39,541 nt of DNA from Bacteroidales bacterium (GCA_030536615.1 JAUNPQ010000013.1:1-39541), one strand, 5' to 3'; numbered from the stretch's first letter, positions 1-6,702 are shown. Numbers and translations are program-made. The notes: a model not told the origin generated them from the sequence alone.

Positions 1-51
1 ATCGTCCTATCGGGCAGATAAAATATGCACTAATTTAATTCAACCAACAGG

Positions 52-558
52 TTAATCTTTATACTTTTCTTGCTTTACACCTTTTGAAATTCTCTCTTCA
101 ATATAGGGTTTGTATAAATCATAGTATGGCATTTGTCTTGCCATATCGATACCGTGGATTTTAGTTCCTCCTCTATAATTCCGAAGTTTCCTTAAGAAGG
201 GGTCCTTCTCTAATCGAGTCATATCTGTGGCTCGAAGTTTTTTGAAGCTTGGAATATTAGTTTCATTGGCATATTCGCCAGTACCACCGCATCTAAATTT
301 CTTTTTTTCTTCATCAGAAGCTGTTTCGTAGAATTTAGGTCTTTTTGTAAAGGTGAATACCGTCGACATGTAAATCAAATCATAAGTGGAAACATCTGCA
401 TCCGAAGAAGTTATAAGTTCAAAAAAAACGCCATTGTCTTTTAAATAGCCAGCTAGCTTCAAAAGCACAAGGTTGGGATGACGCGTTCCATTATCCAATA
501 GATCTGCGTCGACCAATCCAATGCGGTATTTCTTTAATCTTTTTCGCTTTGCTGCCAT
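52..558 (-). pseudogene. Probable N-terminal remnant of a B12-binding-type radical SAM protein
   Basis: The 168-residue product begins with a basic stretch and then a Rossmann-like segment (IGLVDADL, HPNLVLLKLAGYLKDNG, YDLIYMSTVF). This resembles the N-terminal cobalamin-binding-like domain of a family of radical SAM proteins found in Bacteroidota and phages. In those proteins, as I remember them, a CxxxCxxC cluster loop follows a YYDLY...I.KG...YKDY stretch. Here the reading frame stops right after GVKQEKYKD, before any cysteine motif, and the same frame downstream (positions 1-51) has further stops. I infer a truncated gene. It could also be a short free-standing domain protein. The ATG at 556-558 lies about 70 bp downstream of a good promoter -7 element. 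Confidence 0.5.
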
Positions 559-593
559 TGCGATAATGATGTTTTAATTTTGATCTCACAAAT

Positions 594-620
594 GAGGCGA
601 TGGTTAGGTACCATCACCTC
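594..620. promoter_or_regulatory. Inverted repeat in the leader of the truncated gene
   Basis: GAGGCGATGGT (594-604) and ACCATCACCTC (610-620) form an 11-bp arm pair with one G-U-type mismatch and a 5-nt loop. It lies between the -7 element at 630-637 and the ATG at 558. It could be a leader hairpin or an operator. Confidence 0.4.
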
Positions 621-629
621 CAATTTATG

Positions 630-637
630 CAAAGTTA
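630..637 (-). promoter_or_regulatory. Promoter -7 element for the truncated radical-SAM-like gene
   Basis: The minus strand reads TAACTTTG, a perfect match to the Bacteroidota TAnnTTTG element, about 70 bp upstream of the ATG at 558. I see no clear TTTG at the expected -33 position. The insertion sequence starting at 670 sits just upstream and may have separated the promoter from activating sequence. Confidence 0.5.
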
Positions 638-659
638 ATCATTTTTTGTGAGATTTAGG

Positions 660-669
660 CTGTTTGGCG
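660..669. repeat. Left target-site duplication of the ISAs1-family element
   Basis: CTGTTTGGCG directly precedes the left inverted repeat and is repeated exactly at 2043-2052 after the right inverted repeat. Removing the element with one copy restores continuous flanking sequence. Confidence 0.93.
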
Positions 670-692
670 CAGGGCAACCGCATCAAAATTTG
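670..692 (+). repeat. Left terminal inverted repeat of the IS
   Basis: This 23-bp repeat pairs with the reverse complement of 2020-2042, with a single difference near its inner end (AAATTTG versus AAACTTG). Confidence 0.93.
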
Positions 693-823
693 AGTAAGTG
701 ACTTTCACAATCCGCTGATTACCCGCTGAAAAATAGTTCGTAGTTTCACAAAAATGGAATCACGAGCTTTATTTTATAAATGACGATGATTGCAACTCCA
801 GTCAAAATGTCTAATTTGGCGTT

Positions 824-857
824 GTTAAAAATGATGCTCAAACAGCTGATTTTTAAC
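824..857 (+). other. Hairpin upstream of the transposase gene
   Basis: GTTAAAAAT (824-832) pairs with ATTTTTAAC (849-857) across a 16-nt loop, inside the element and 75 bp before the transposase ATG. Insertion sequences often carry such structures to limit expression by outside transcription; that role is inferred here. Confidence 0.35.
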
Positions 858-931
858 GCTAAATATTTGATTAATTCATTGATTGTTAGCAACTTTATAG
901 TGTAATTAAATCTATATAGTTCGCAATAATC

Positions 932-2029
932 ATGCTAAACGACATCTTCATGAGTGTGCCTGATCACCGCGTAACCGGCCGATGCACATATTCTTTGGCT
1001 GACCTTTTGACCATCGCCCTGCTGACATATATCTGCGGAGGAGAGGACTATCAGGATATGAGCGCATTCGCCCATATCCGAGCCCGAGACTTCGGGCTGC
1101 TTTCCGACTGTAGTACCACCCCGTCGCCAGACACCTTTGAGCGCCTCATGGCTGCGGTAGCCCCGGAGGAAATCGAGCGCTGCCTGATTGAGCACGGACG
1201 TTCTTTCCTGGACTCGCTTGCCGAGAAACAGATCGTTGTCGACGGAAAGAAATTACGTGGTTCCGCTCCTAAGACGGGCCCCCACAGGGGAGATTACATA
1301 ATGAGTGCATATGTCAGTGAAAACCACCTGACAATCGGACAACAGGCACTGAAAGACAAGGAAAATGAGATAGTTGCCATTCCACAACTCATTGATAAGC
1401 TTGATATTGAAGGCTCGGTCGTCTCGATTGACGCTATTGGTACGCAAGTTAGCATCGCACAAAAGATAATCGATAAGAAAGCGCACTACTTCCTTGCTGT
1501 CAAGGAAAACCAAAGGGCGCTTCTGGAAGCCGTGACTGATGCCTTCCGCTACAACAGACCCATTGACACAGCCTCCCAGATGGAGGCCGACCATGGCCGC
1601 ATCGAGACCCGTGATTGTCGCATACTCGACGTGGACTCTATCGAGGATAAAGATGTCGTAGCGCGATGGCCCGGCCTGAGGACTATCGCTGAAATAACCT
1701 CCAATGTAGATTATGGTGACTATGTGGCAAAAACCGTCAGACTGTACATTAGTGACGAGGATTTCCCAAAAGCCGCTTATTTCAATATGTTAGCCCGAGG
1801 ACACTGGTCTATCGAAAACCAGTTGCATTGGAGTCTTGACGTTACATTCAAGGAAGACGCATGCCGCACCCGCAAGGGATATGCAGCTCAGAATCTCGCT
1901 TGTATCAGAAAGTTGGCCATGCAAGTCGTCAAAAGCCATACAGACAAGAAAAGTCTGAGAAAACGCCTCTTCGCTGCTGCGATTAGTCAGGAATACCTCC
2001 GAAACTTGTTCCTGTCTGCCAAGTTTTGA
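932..2029 (+). CDS. ISAs1-family (H-repeat-associated type) DDE transposase
   Basis: This 365-residue protein catalyses cut-and-paste movement of the surrounding insertion sequence. It has the family layout: an N-terminal PDHRV and SLADLLTIALLTYICGG segment, a first catalytic Asp in VVDGKKLRGS (D104), a second in SIDAIGTQ (D167), AVKENQ around 190-194, DHGRIETRDC near 220-229, and the final Glu in GHWSIENQLHW (E295) followed by DVTFKEDACRTR. Length is typical and no frameshift is visible, so the enzyme should be intact. It is the only gene of the element. The ATG at 932 fits the family N-terminus. Confidence 0.95.
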   Translation: MLNDIFMSVPDHRVTGRCTYSLADLLTIALLTYICGGEDYQDMSAFAHIRARDFGLLSDCSTTPSPDTFERLMAAVAPEEIERCLIEHGRSFLDSLAEKQIVVDGKKLRGSAPKTGPHRGDYIMSAYVSENHLTIGQQALKDKENEIVAIPQLIDKLDIEGSVVSIDAIGTQVSIAQKIIDKKAHYFLAVKENQRALLEAVTDAFRYNRPIDTASQMEADHGRIETRDCRILDVDSIEDKDVVARWPGLRTIAEITSNVDYGDYVAKTVRLYISDEDFPKAAYFNMLARGHWSIENQLHWSLDVTFKEDACRTRKGYAAQNLACIRKLAMQVVKSHTDKKSLRKRLFAAAISQEYLRNLFLSAKF

Positions 2030-2042
2030 TGCGGTTGCCCTG
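2020..2042 (-). repeat. Right terminal inverted repeat of the IS
   Basis: This is the mirror of 670-692 with 22 of 23 matches. The transposase stop codon TGA (2027-2029) is embedded in it. Confidence 0.93.
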
Positions 2043-2052
2043 CTGTTTGGCG
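2043..2052. repeat. Right target-site duplication of the ISAs1-family element
   Basis: This is an exact second copy of CTGTTTGGCG, immediately after the right inverted repeat ending at 2042. Confidence 0.93.
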
Positions 2053-2438
2053 CGGAGTATTTTTAGTGTCAACGGCGCATACCGCGTTTTTGCTGAGAGG
2101 GTTTGCGCATACGGGTGGCGAGGGTTATGCAACGGGAGGCGGTGTTTCTGTCTCCGTCATTATCGTTCTTTATCTATGTTCCTTTATGGGGTGTCATTGT
2201 ACGGGCTGCACAGCTACCGCATCCATATGACCGGGTAATGGGGGTACTTTGTATGTGTTTTTGGTTCGTCAAGCAATTTTGCATCTGTCTGTATTGTCAG
2301 CCGATGGTTAAAAACGTCCAGGCCCGGTTTTCGTAAACTTATTCCGGGCAGAAGATGGGTTAACCCAATAAGACACCAGCCATACAAACTAAAACTGTTG
2401 TTTGTATGGTTGGCTATGAATGGGTAAATTTTAAGGGC
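2053..2438. other. Non-coding region right of the IS
   Basis: No open frame here resembles a protein; the frames at 2026-2336 start inside the IS end or have low-complexity translations. Visible structures are a 6-bp inverted pair GCCCGG/CCGGGC (2322-2327 and 2344-2349) and the stronger hairpin at 2376-2413, annotated separately. Before the IS moved in, this DNA was contiguous with positions 559-669. Confidence 0.5.
2376..2413 (-). terminator. Hairpin, probable former terminator of the DUF2795 gene
   Basis: The arms 2376-2389 (CCAGCCATACAAAC) and 2400-2413 (GTTTGTATGGTTGG) form a 14-bp stem with one G-U pair and a 10-nt loop. Read on the minus strand it lies 25 nt downstream of the duplicated DUF2795 stop codon at 2439-2441 and is followed by TGTCTTATT. 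The spacing mirrors that of the intact gene and its hairpin at 5061-5099. Confidence 0.5.
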
Positions 2439-2468
2439 TCAATATTCGTCCTCGTTGAAGAAAATTTG
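2439..2468 (-). pseudogene. Duplicated 3' end of a DUF2795 gene (last codons only)
   Basis: The minus strand encodes QIFFNEDEY followed by TGA. The intact DUF2795 protein at 5131-5352 ends DFFFNEDEY followed by TAA. Only this tip is present; the sequence diverges immediately upstream. The differing nucleotides include a synonymous Glu codon change. The short size fits an attachment-site scar rather than a decayed whole-gene copy. Confidence 0.6.
2441..2464. repeat. Direct repeat, left copy (attL-like), flanking the nuclease cassette
   Basis: These 24 bp match 5133-5156 at 22 positions in the same orientation; the two differences are at the 11th and 23rd bases. Together the copies enclose a 2.7-kb AT-rich gene cassette. 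Confidence 0.65.
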
Positions 2469-2940
2469 ACTATTTGATTATAAATTAGTTGCGCAGTCAT
2501 ACGCTATAATAGGCAAGTATATTTTGCAATAAAAGGCTATGTAATGCAATTGTTCAAAAATCAGCAAATCTATTTTCAAAAGATGGTAGTTCACCGGCAT
2601 CATATCAACGACGTGCTTGCGGACTTCAAGACTCAACTTGGAGTCTTGATAAAATGGTTCTCTGTTGCCTTAGGCTATTTTAACATTGAGAATTTGAAAT
2701 AATGACAAGTTTTCATCGGGGACAGCTCTCATTTCTGACTTCCAATATGGTCTTAATAGGCTCTCCAAATATGACGATGAGTTAAATGTGGTTAATTGAT
2801 ACAGCGCTGATTTGGTGGTGATTGCCTCCGTATAAAAGCGTTCAGCAGTCTATAAATTACATGATATTAATATTTGTTTACACTTGGTTAGATTCCTCAT
2901 TCGTATTAATAATAGTCAACATAATATTGCGACTACTGAA
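2469..2940. other. AT-rich non-coding stretch at the left end of the cassette
   Basis: About 470 bp with no convincing open frame on either strand and no match to known RNA genes that I recognise. A TTG-initiated extension of the next gene (from 2884) is possible but unlikely. I see no exact TAnnTTTG promoter for the downstream gene here. Confidence 0.4.
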
Positions 2941-3237
2941 ATGACAATGGAAAAAAAACGGCTCAAATTAGTAATGAAAGGCAAAGCCATATTTATCAAG
3001 GTCAAGATAGATAACACAGTTGTCTATACTATAGGAACTCCCGAGAGTATTAGTACGTCTTTTGGATGTCGCCCCACAAGTGTAGAAGAAATCCTCGAAA
3101 GGCGACTTAACAAACGATATGGAGATTGCGCGGCCACCATTATCTCAGAAGAGGAGTATAGCAAAGACCTCGCAGACCTATCCGATAGAAGTAATGTTAT
3201 TTTCCTTCCGCACCAGGTAGAAATTAAGAAGCGATAA
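2941..3237 (+). CDS. Small hypothetical protein
   Basis: I do not recognise a family for this 98-residue protein. The start is placed at the ATG at 2941 (MTMEKKRLK); another ATG follows at 2947, and the longer frame would need a TTG at 2884. It has a basic N-terminus (KKRLKLVMKGKAIFIKVKID), a short beta-rich segment, then a helical stretch SVEEILERRLNKRYGD and an acidic region ISEEEYSKDLADLSD. There are no signal peptide, membrane segments or cysteine pairs. It is the first gene inside the repeat-flanked cassette, 137 bp ahead of the nuclease-like gene and with the same AT-rich composition. It may be a partner or regulator of that pair, but nothing in the sequence shows this. Confidence 0.55.
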   Translation: MTMEKKRLKLVMKGKAIFIKVKIDNTVVYTIGTPESISTSFGCRPTSVEEILERRLNKRYGDCAATIISEEEYSKDLADLSDRSNVIFLPHQVEIKKR

Positions 3238-3270
3238 ATCACCGTCTGGTTGAAAAAAGCGTTCAAATAA

Positions 3271-3302
3271 TTGTGTCACCAGTCGGAAAATCATTAATTT
3301 TG
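3271..3302 (+). promoter_or_regulatory. Promoter of the nuclease-phosphoesterase operon
   Basis: TTG (3271-3273) is followed after 21 nt by TAATTTTG (3295-3302), a good Bacteroidota promoter. The predicted start near 3309 gives a leader of about 65 nt before the ATG at 3375. Confidence 0.6.
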
Positions 3303-3303
3303 T

Positions 3304-3320
3304 TATCCTTGTCAAGGATA
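3304..3320. promoter_or_regulatory. Palindromic operator-like site over the predicted transcription start
   Basis: TATCCTTG-T-CAAGGATA is a perfect 8-bp inverted repeat around one central base. It begins 2 bp after the -7 element and covers the expected +1. A one-base spacer cannot form an RNA hairpin, so a dimeric DNA-binding protein is the natural reader. The regulator is unknown. Confidence 0.5.
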
Positions 3321-3374
3321 CTCCACATATGTGATAGAGTCTGCTAAATCTTTACAACATAAAAAAGCTAAAAA

Positions 3375-4373
3375 ATGAAACAATCTAAAGCATCAAAAAA
3401 TCTTGCCAATAAGTTTAGAGCGAACTTAAATTTTGATGAGATAAAGTCAAAATCAGGTTCGCTACTGCTATTTAATGAACTAACGTTCTCTGAATTATTC
3501 TGTGGGCGTTTTGGAATTCAAGAAGAACGGGAGGCATTCAATGAAGCCTTTACAATTGCTACCGGTGGGGTTGGTAACGAGATTACAAATGTGAACTCTG
3601 TTATATCTTCTGCGTTGCTTCCGTTGTTGTTCTTTTATAGGCTTTTCTATACGGTTAAACAGCCAGTTTCTCTTAGAATCAATATAAATGGAATTGAACA
3701 TAATTTTGTTCGTGCATTTTTTGAAGTACGCAATAAGGTTGTAGGAAGACCGTCATGCGTAGATGTTGTGCTTCAAGATAAAGATGGGAACCTTCTTTTC
3801 CTTGAATCAAAACTTACCGAATTTTTGGACGATTATTCAGACAAGCCTAAAACATATGGAGCAAGCTATCTTAGCCTGTATCAGAACGCTTCTATTAAGA
3901 ATGCTTTAGAAAATGCAGGAATCGGAGTCGATAGGCAAGACAAAGTGCTCTTATTGACTCCTCGAAATACCATGTATCTCGAAGGTATAAAACAATCTAT
4001 AAGTCACCTTATAGGGTTGGTTAAAGGACCTCAGATTGTTGATGATGAGTTTTACCCTTCAGCTTATTGCCGCGAGTATATAGAAGCGTTTGAGAACGCA
4101 CCTAATAAATACTATGCTACTATTCTTTTCGATCCCACCAAGCAGATTGGAAATAGTCCGGAATTCGAATCTTACTGCAAACTCTATTGTTCCATTGTTG
4201 GAAATGAAGTTTTTAGAAATGGGATTGTCCCTGCTATCAGAGAATGGGCTAAACTTGAAAAAGGGGGAGAAAATATAATAATAATCCCTCAGCCATTGAC
4301 ATATCAAGAGATTACGTCTGCCAATCCTGACTATCCACTTCCTGAGAGTATCAAGAAATACTATGGATTTTAA
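3375..4373 (+). CDS. Putative PD-(D/E)XK-fold nuclease
   Basis: In this 332-residue protein the segment GRPSCVDVVLQDKDGNLLFLESKLTEF (split here by position: Asp130, Glu144, Lys146) matches the D...ExK active site of restriction-type nucleases, with a strand-turn-strand between the acidic residues. It resembles, from memory, the PGN_0703-like putative restriction endonucleases of Bacteroidales; this assignment is tentative. There is no signal peptide or membrane segment, so it should act in the cytoplasm on nucleic acid. The stop codon overlaps the next start as TAATG, so the two products are probably made together. No methyltransferase lies nearby, so if it is a nuclease it must be controlled some other way, perhaps by activation or target specificity. 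Composition is AT-rich compared with the chromosome. Confidence 0.65.
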   Translation: MKQSKASKNLANKFRANLNFDEIKSKSGSLLLFNELTFSELFCGRFGIQEEREAFNEAFTIATGGVGNEITNVNSVISSALLPLLFFYRLFYTVKQPVSLRININGIEHNFVRAFFEVRNKVVGRPSCVDVVLQDKDGNLLFLESKLTEFLDDYSDKPKTYGASYLSLYQNASIKNALENAGIGVDRQDKVLLLTPRNTMYLEGIKQSISHLIGLVKGPQIVDDEFYPSAYCREYIEAFENAPNKYYATILFDPTKQIGNSPEFESYCKLYCSIVGNEVFRNGIVPAIREWAKLEKGGENIIIIPQPLTYQEITSANPDYPLPESIKKYYGF

Positions 4374-4966
4374 TGAAGATTCTGCATCTCTCGGATACTC
4401 ATGGATGCCATCGTCGGCTAAAGGAGTTGCCAGAGGCTGATGTGGTTGTGCATTCGGGCGACTTCTGCATGGACGGCACGGAAAAGGAAGTCATAGATTT
4501 CATAAACTGGTTCTGCGACCTGCCTTACGATCATAAAATATTTATCTGCGGCAATCACGATGAATATCTCTATGAATCCAAAATTGACGGATTAGATGAC
4601 AATGTGCATTATCTCTGCAATTCCGGGATTGAGATAGATGGCATAAACTTCTATGGCGTGCCGATGTTTATGGGCGACTGTATCACCGATCGTTTCTCGT
4701 ACAATTATTCCCGAATAACGGCCGATACCGACGTACTTATAACCCATTGCCCTGCCTACGGCATCCTCGATTCTGACGACAACATCAACTATGGATCCTG
4801 GGACCTTCTTGCCAGATTACTGGCACTTGACTTGAAAGCGCATCTCTTCGGCCATATCCATGCCCGGCATGATATTGTGTATCAAAATGGCGTCATATAC
4901 TCCAATGGAGCTATAATGAACTCGAATTACTCATCCATTCAGTTCCCGAATGTATTAGAAATTTAA
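4373..4966 (+). CDS. Calcineurin-like metallophosphoesterase
   Basis: This 197-residue protein carries the full two-metal phosphoesterase signature: DTH (D8, H10), SGD (D30), GNHD (N61, H62), THCPA (H125) and GHIH (H161, H163). No membrane or signal segment is seen. It is a short single-domain form like those described as Ser/Thr phosphatase-like or nucleotide phosphodiesterase-like proteins; the substrate cannot be told. Its ATG overlaps the stop of the nuclease-like gene by one base (TAATG), indicating translational coupling. It is the last gene of the cassette and is followed by a strong hairpin at 5061-5099. A role in removing a nucleotide signal or trimming nucleic-acid ends alongside the nuclease is conjecture. 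Confidence 0.85.
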   Translation: MKILHLSDTHGCHRRLKELPEADVVVHSGDFCMDGTEKEVIDFINWFCDLPYDHKIFICGNHDEYLYESKIDGLDDNVHYLCNSGIEIDGINFYGVPMFMGDCITDRFSYNYSRITADTDVLITHCPAYGILDSDDNINYGSWDLLARLLALDLKAHLFGHIHARHDIVYQNGVIYSNGAIMNSNYSSIQFPNVLEI

Positions 4967-5060
4967 TTCGGAAATGAAGCTATAGATGTATTTTTAAGAG
5001 CGAAAGTAAGTTTTGGAATTCAATTCAATTAAAGGATATTTTGTGGTAAAAGGCAATAAA

Positions 5061-5099
5061 AAACGATTGACAAGTTTATTTTATACTTGCCAATCGTTT
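5061..5099. terminator. Bidirectional terminator between the phosphoesterase and DUF2795 genes
   Basis: AAACGATTGACAAGT (5061-5075) and ACTTGCCAATCGTTT (5085-5099) form a 15-bp stem with one mismatch and a 9-nt AT loop. On the minus strand it is followed by TTTTTATTG. It sits between convergent genes. Confidence 0.85.
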
Positions 5100-5130
5100 A
5101 TATATTAGTCGATTATGTTAATATGGTTGT

Positions 5131-5352
5131 TTAATATTCGTCTTCGTTGAAGAAGAAGTCTTCTTTGGAGGGGTAGTCGGGCCAGATGTCTTCAATGCAT
5201 TCGTAGGTTTCGCCTTCGTCTTCCATTTCCTGAAGGTTTTCAATGACTTCAAGGGGTGCTCCGGAGCGCATGGCGTAGTCTATGAGTTCGTCTTTGGTGG
5301 CGGGCCAGGGTGCGTCCTCGAGCTTTGAGGCGAGTTCAAGTGTCCAGTACAT
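5131..5352 (-). CDS. DUF2795 family protein
   Basis: This 73-residue protein (MYWTLELASKLEDAPWPATKDELIDYAMR...) belongs to the small acidic DUF2795 family conserved in Bacteroidales. The N-terminal half reads as a helical DUF2795 core (WPATKDELIDYAMRSGAPLEVIENLQEM) and the C-terminal half is very acidic, ending FFFNEDEY. Its role is unknown. The gene has its own promoter (5437-5466) and terminator (5061-5099). Its 3' end is duplicated at 2439-2468, which marks it as a likely integration target. The GC-rich codon use matches the core genome, unlike the cassette downstream. Confidence 0.85.
   Translation of the reverse strand: MYWTLELASKLEDAPWPATKDELIDYAMRSGAPLEVIENLQEMEDEGETYECIEDIWPDYPSKEDFFFNEDEY
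5133..5156. repeat. Direct repeat, right copy (attR-like), at the 3' end of the DUF2795 gene
   Basis: This is the partner of 2441-2464 and is formed by the last eight codons of the intact DUF2795 gene. Integrative elements that target gene 3' ends typically leave such a copy at each end while preserving the gene. Confidence 0.65.
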
Positions 5353-5436
5353 ATTGTTTGGTGTTAGGTTGTTTGCAATCAGGTTGTTACGTGCATGCGC
5401 GCATGGCTATGTCGCGTGCTGCGTTCTTTGGGTGTG

Positions 5437-5466
5437 CAAAGTTACGTTTTTTCTTGGATGTTGCAA
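5437..5466 (-). promoter_or_regulatory. Promoter of the DUF2795 gene
   Basis: On the minus strand TTG (5466-5464), a 19-nt spacer, then TAACTTTG (5444-5437). This matches the Bacteroidota consensus and lies 85 bp upstream of the ATG at 5352. Confidence 0.75.
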
Positions 5467-5471
5467 GTTTT

Positions 5472-6017
5472 TCAGCTGTCTTTTTGCCAAAAAATTTCGT
5501 TGATTCCGTTCTTTATGTTCTGGTAGCGTGCAAGGACGAAGAGGTAGTCGCTGAGCCGGTTTATGAATGTTATGGCTGCGGGTTGTATTGTTTCTGTCTG
5601 TGTGAGGGTGACTATGCGGCGTTCGGCGCGGCGTGCCACGGTGCGGGCTATCTGTGTGTTGGCTGACAGCGGACTTCCGCCGGGCAGGATGAAGCGGTTG
5701 TGGCGGGGTAAGGCGTTGTCCAGACGGTCTATTTCTTTTTCGAGGCGGGTGATGTTTTCGGTCGGGAACTGTGGAGGCTGCCAGGCGCTGTCGGCTTCAG
5801 TGGCGAGGATGGTGCCCAGGTCAAAGAGGCGGTTCTGCACCCATTGCAGCGTGTCGCGGTTGGCGGTGTCGGGATCTATGGCTGCGATGAGGCCAATCCA
5901 TGAGTTGAGTTCGTCAATTGCGCCGTAGGCTTCGAGGCGCGGGCTGTTTTTGGTTGTGCGTGTGCCGCCGACGAGCGATGTTGTGCCGGTGTCGCCTGTT
6001 TTTGTGTATATTTTCAT
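5472..6017 (-). CDS. PduO-type ATP:cob(I)alamin adenosyltransferase
   Basis: This enzyme transfers the adenosyl group of ATP to cob(I)alamin to make coenzyme B12. The start chosen is MKIYTKTGDTGTT at 6017 (181 aa); an upstream ATG at 6053 would overlap the preceding gene and add residues before the conserved N-terminus. Family motifs are the ATP-binding YTKTGDTGTTSL at the N-terminus, RLEAYGAIDELNSWIG, FILPGG and ARTVARRAERR, and a C-terminal NRLSDYLFVLARY. It follows kdsD by 13 bp and probably shares its transcript. The pairing has no obvious metabolic link. Confidence 0.93.
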   Translation of the reverse strand: MKIYTKTGDTGTTSLVGGTRTTKNSPRLEAYGAIDELNSWIGLIAAIDPDTANRDTLQWVQNRLFDLGTILATEADSAWQPPQFPTENITRLEKEIDRLDNALPRHNRFILPGGSPLSANTQIARTVARRAERRIVTLTQTETIQPAAITFINRLSDYLFVLARYQNIKNGINEIFWQKDS

Positions 6018-6030
6018 GTATGTGTGGTGT

Positions 6031-6648
6031 TTATTGTATGGATTTGTCTCCACGTGCGGCGGCTCCGAGGTAGCCTCCGTGGTGGCGCCGGGCGTAATCG
6101 GTGGCGGTGAATCCTATCTGTTCCATGACGTTGACAACAAGGACGTCGCCTATGACTGTCATGGCTGTGGTGGAGGTGGTTGGCGTGAGTCCTAAGGGAC
6201 ATACCTCAGGGGCGCCCCCGGTGGGGAGGGTGACGTCGGCCAGTGCGGCCAGGGGGCTGTCCGGATTTCCGGTGATGACTATGAGGGGAATGTCCGGATA
6301 GAGTCCGTGGGCAAGCTGTACAAGCGAGAGAATTTCACGTGTTTTGCCGGAGTTGCTGATGAGCAGCATGATGTCATCGGGCTGGAGTACACCGAGATCG
6401 CCGTGTTGTGCCTCGCTGGGATGGAGATTGATGGCGGGTGTGCCTGTCGAGGAGAAGGTGGTGGCGATGTTGAGGGCGATCTGACCGGCTTTGCCCATGC
6501 CTGAGGTGACGAGTTTGCCGTGGCGGTGGTGCACGTGGTCTATGATAAGTTCAACGGCGTGTGCATATCCGTCGGTGACGGGGATGTCAGCTATGGCTTT
6601 GCTTTCGGCATCAAGGATGCGTCGCATTGTTTCTTTGACGGTGCTCAT
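6031..6648 (-). CDS. kdsD: Arabinose-5-phosphate isomerase, short form without CBS domains
   Basis: This enzyme converts ribulose-5-phosphate to arabinose-5-phosphate, the first step of Kdo synthesis for lipopolysaccharide. The 205-residue protein is a single SIS domain: TSGMGKAG (48-55), HPSEAQHGDLG (76-86), SNSGKTREI (98-106), PTTSTTAMTVIGDVL (156-170) and the catalytic-type ARRHHGGYLG (186-195). Enterobacterial KdsD is longer because of two CBS domains, absent here. Short forms are known in Bacteroides, where CMP-Kdo has been reported as a ligand. A consensus promoter at 6671-6702 drives it. Confidence 0.9.
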   Translation of the reverse strand: MSTVKETMRRILDAESKAIADIPVTDGYAHAVELIIDHVHHRHGKLVTSGMGKAGQIALNIATTFSSTGTPAINLHPSEAQHGDLGVLQPDDIMLLISNSGKTREILSLVQLAHGLYPDIPLIVITGNPDSPLAALADVTLPTGGAPEVCPLGLTPTTSTTAMTVIGDVLVVNVMEQIGFTATDYARRHHGGYLGAAARGDKSIQ

Positions 6649-6670
6649 CTGAGGGGGTGTTTTTATAACG

Positions 6671-6702
6671 CAAAGTTAGTGATTTTGCGGTGAGCTGCCA
6701 AA
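6671..6702 (-). promoter_or_regulatory. Promoter of kdsD
   Basis: Minus strand: TTTG (6702-6699), exactly 20 nt, then TAACTTTG (6678-6671). The -7 element lies about 22 bp upstream of the ATG at 6648, so the leader is very short. Confidence 0.85.

Larger units (their letters stand above)
670..2042 (+). mobile_element. Complete ISAs1-family insertion sequence
   Basis: The element is 1373 bp long. Its terminal inverted repeats at 670-692 and 2020-2042 both begin CAGGGCAACCGCATCAAAA and match at 22 of 23 positions. It is bounded by a 10-bp direct repeat, CTGTTTGGCG, at 660-669 and 2043-2052, which is the expected target duplication for this family. The single transposase gene is full length and its stop codon lies inside the right repeat. 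Both the target duplication and the repeats are nearly identical, so the insertion appears recent and the element potentially active. Confidence 0.95.

Noticed and set aside
935..1594. Minus-strand open frames inside the transposase gene
   Set aside because: They are antisense shadows of a clear ISAs1-family transposase and have no features of their own.
2026..2336. Two short plus-strand open frames right of the IS
   Set aside because: One begins inside the right inverted repeat, both are Cys/Trp/Arg-rich without family features, and they overlap each other in different frames.
5282..5666. Plus-strand frames over the DUF2795 promoter and adenosyltransferase gene
   Set aside because: They lie opposite real genes or promoter sequence, with GC-skewed, Cys-rich translations typical of antisense frames in this GC-rich DNA.
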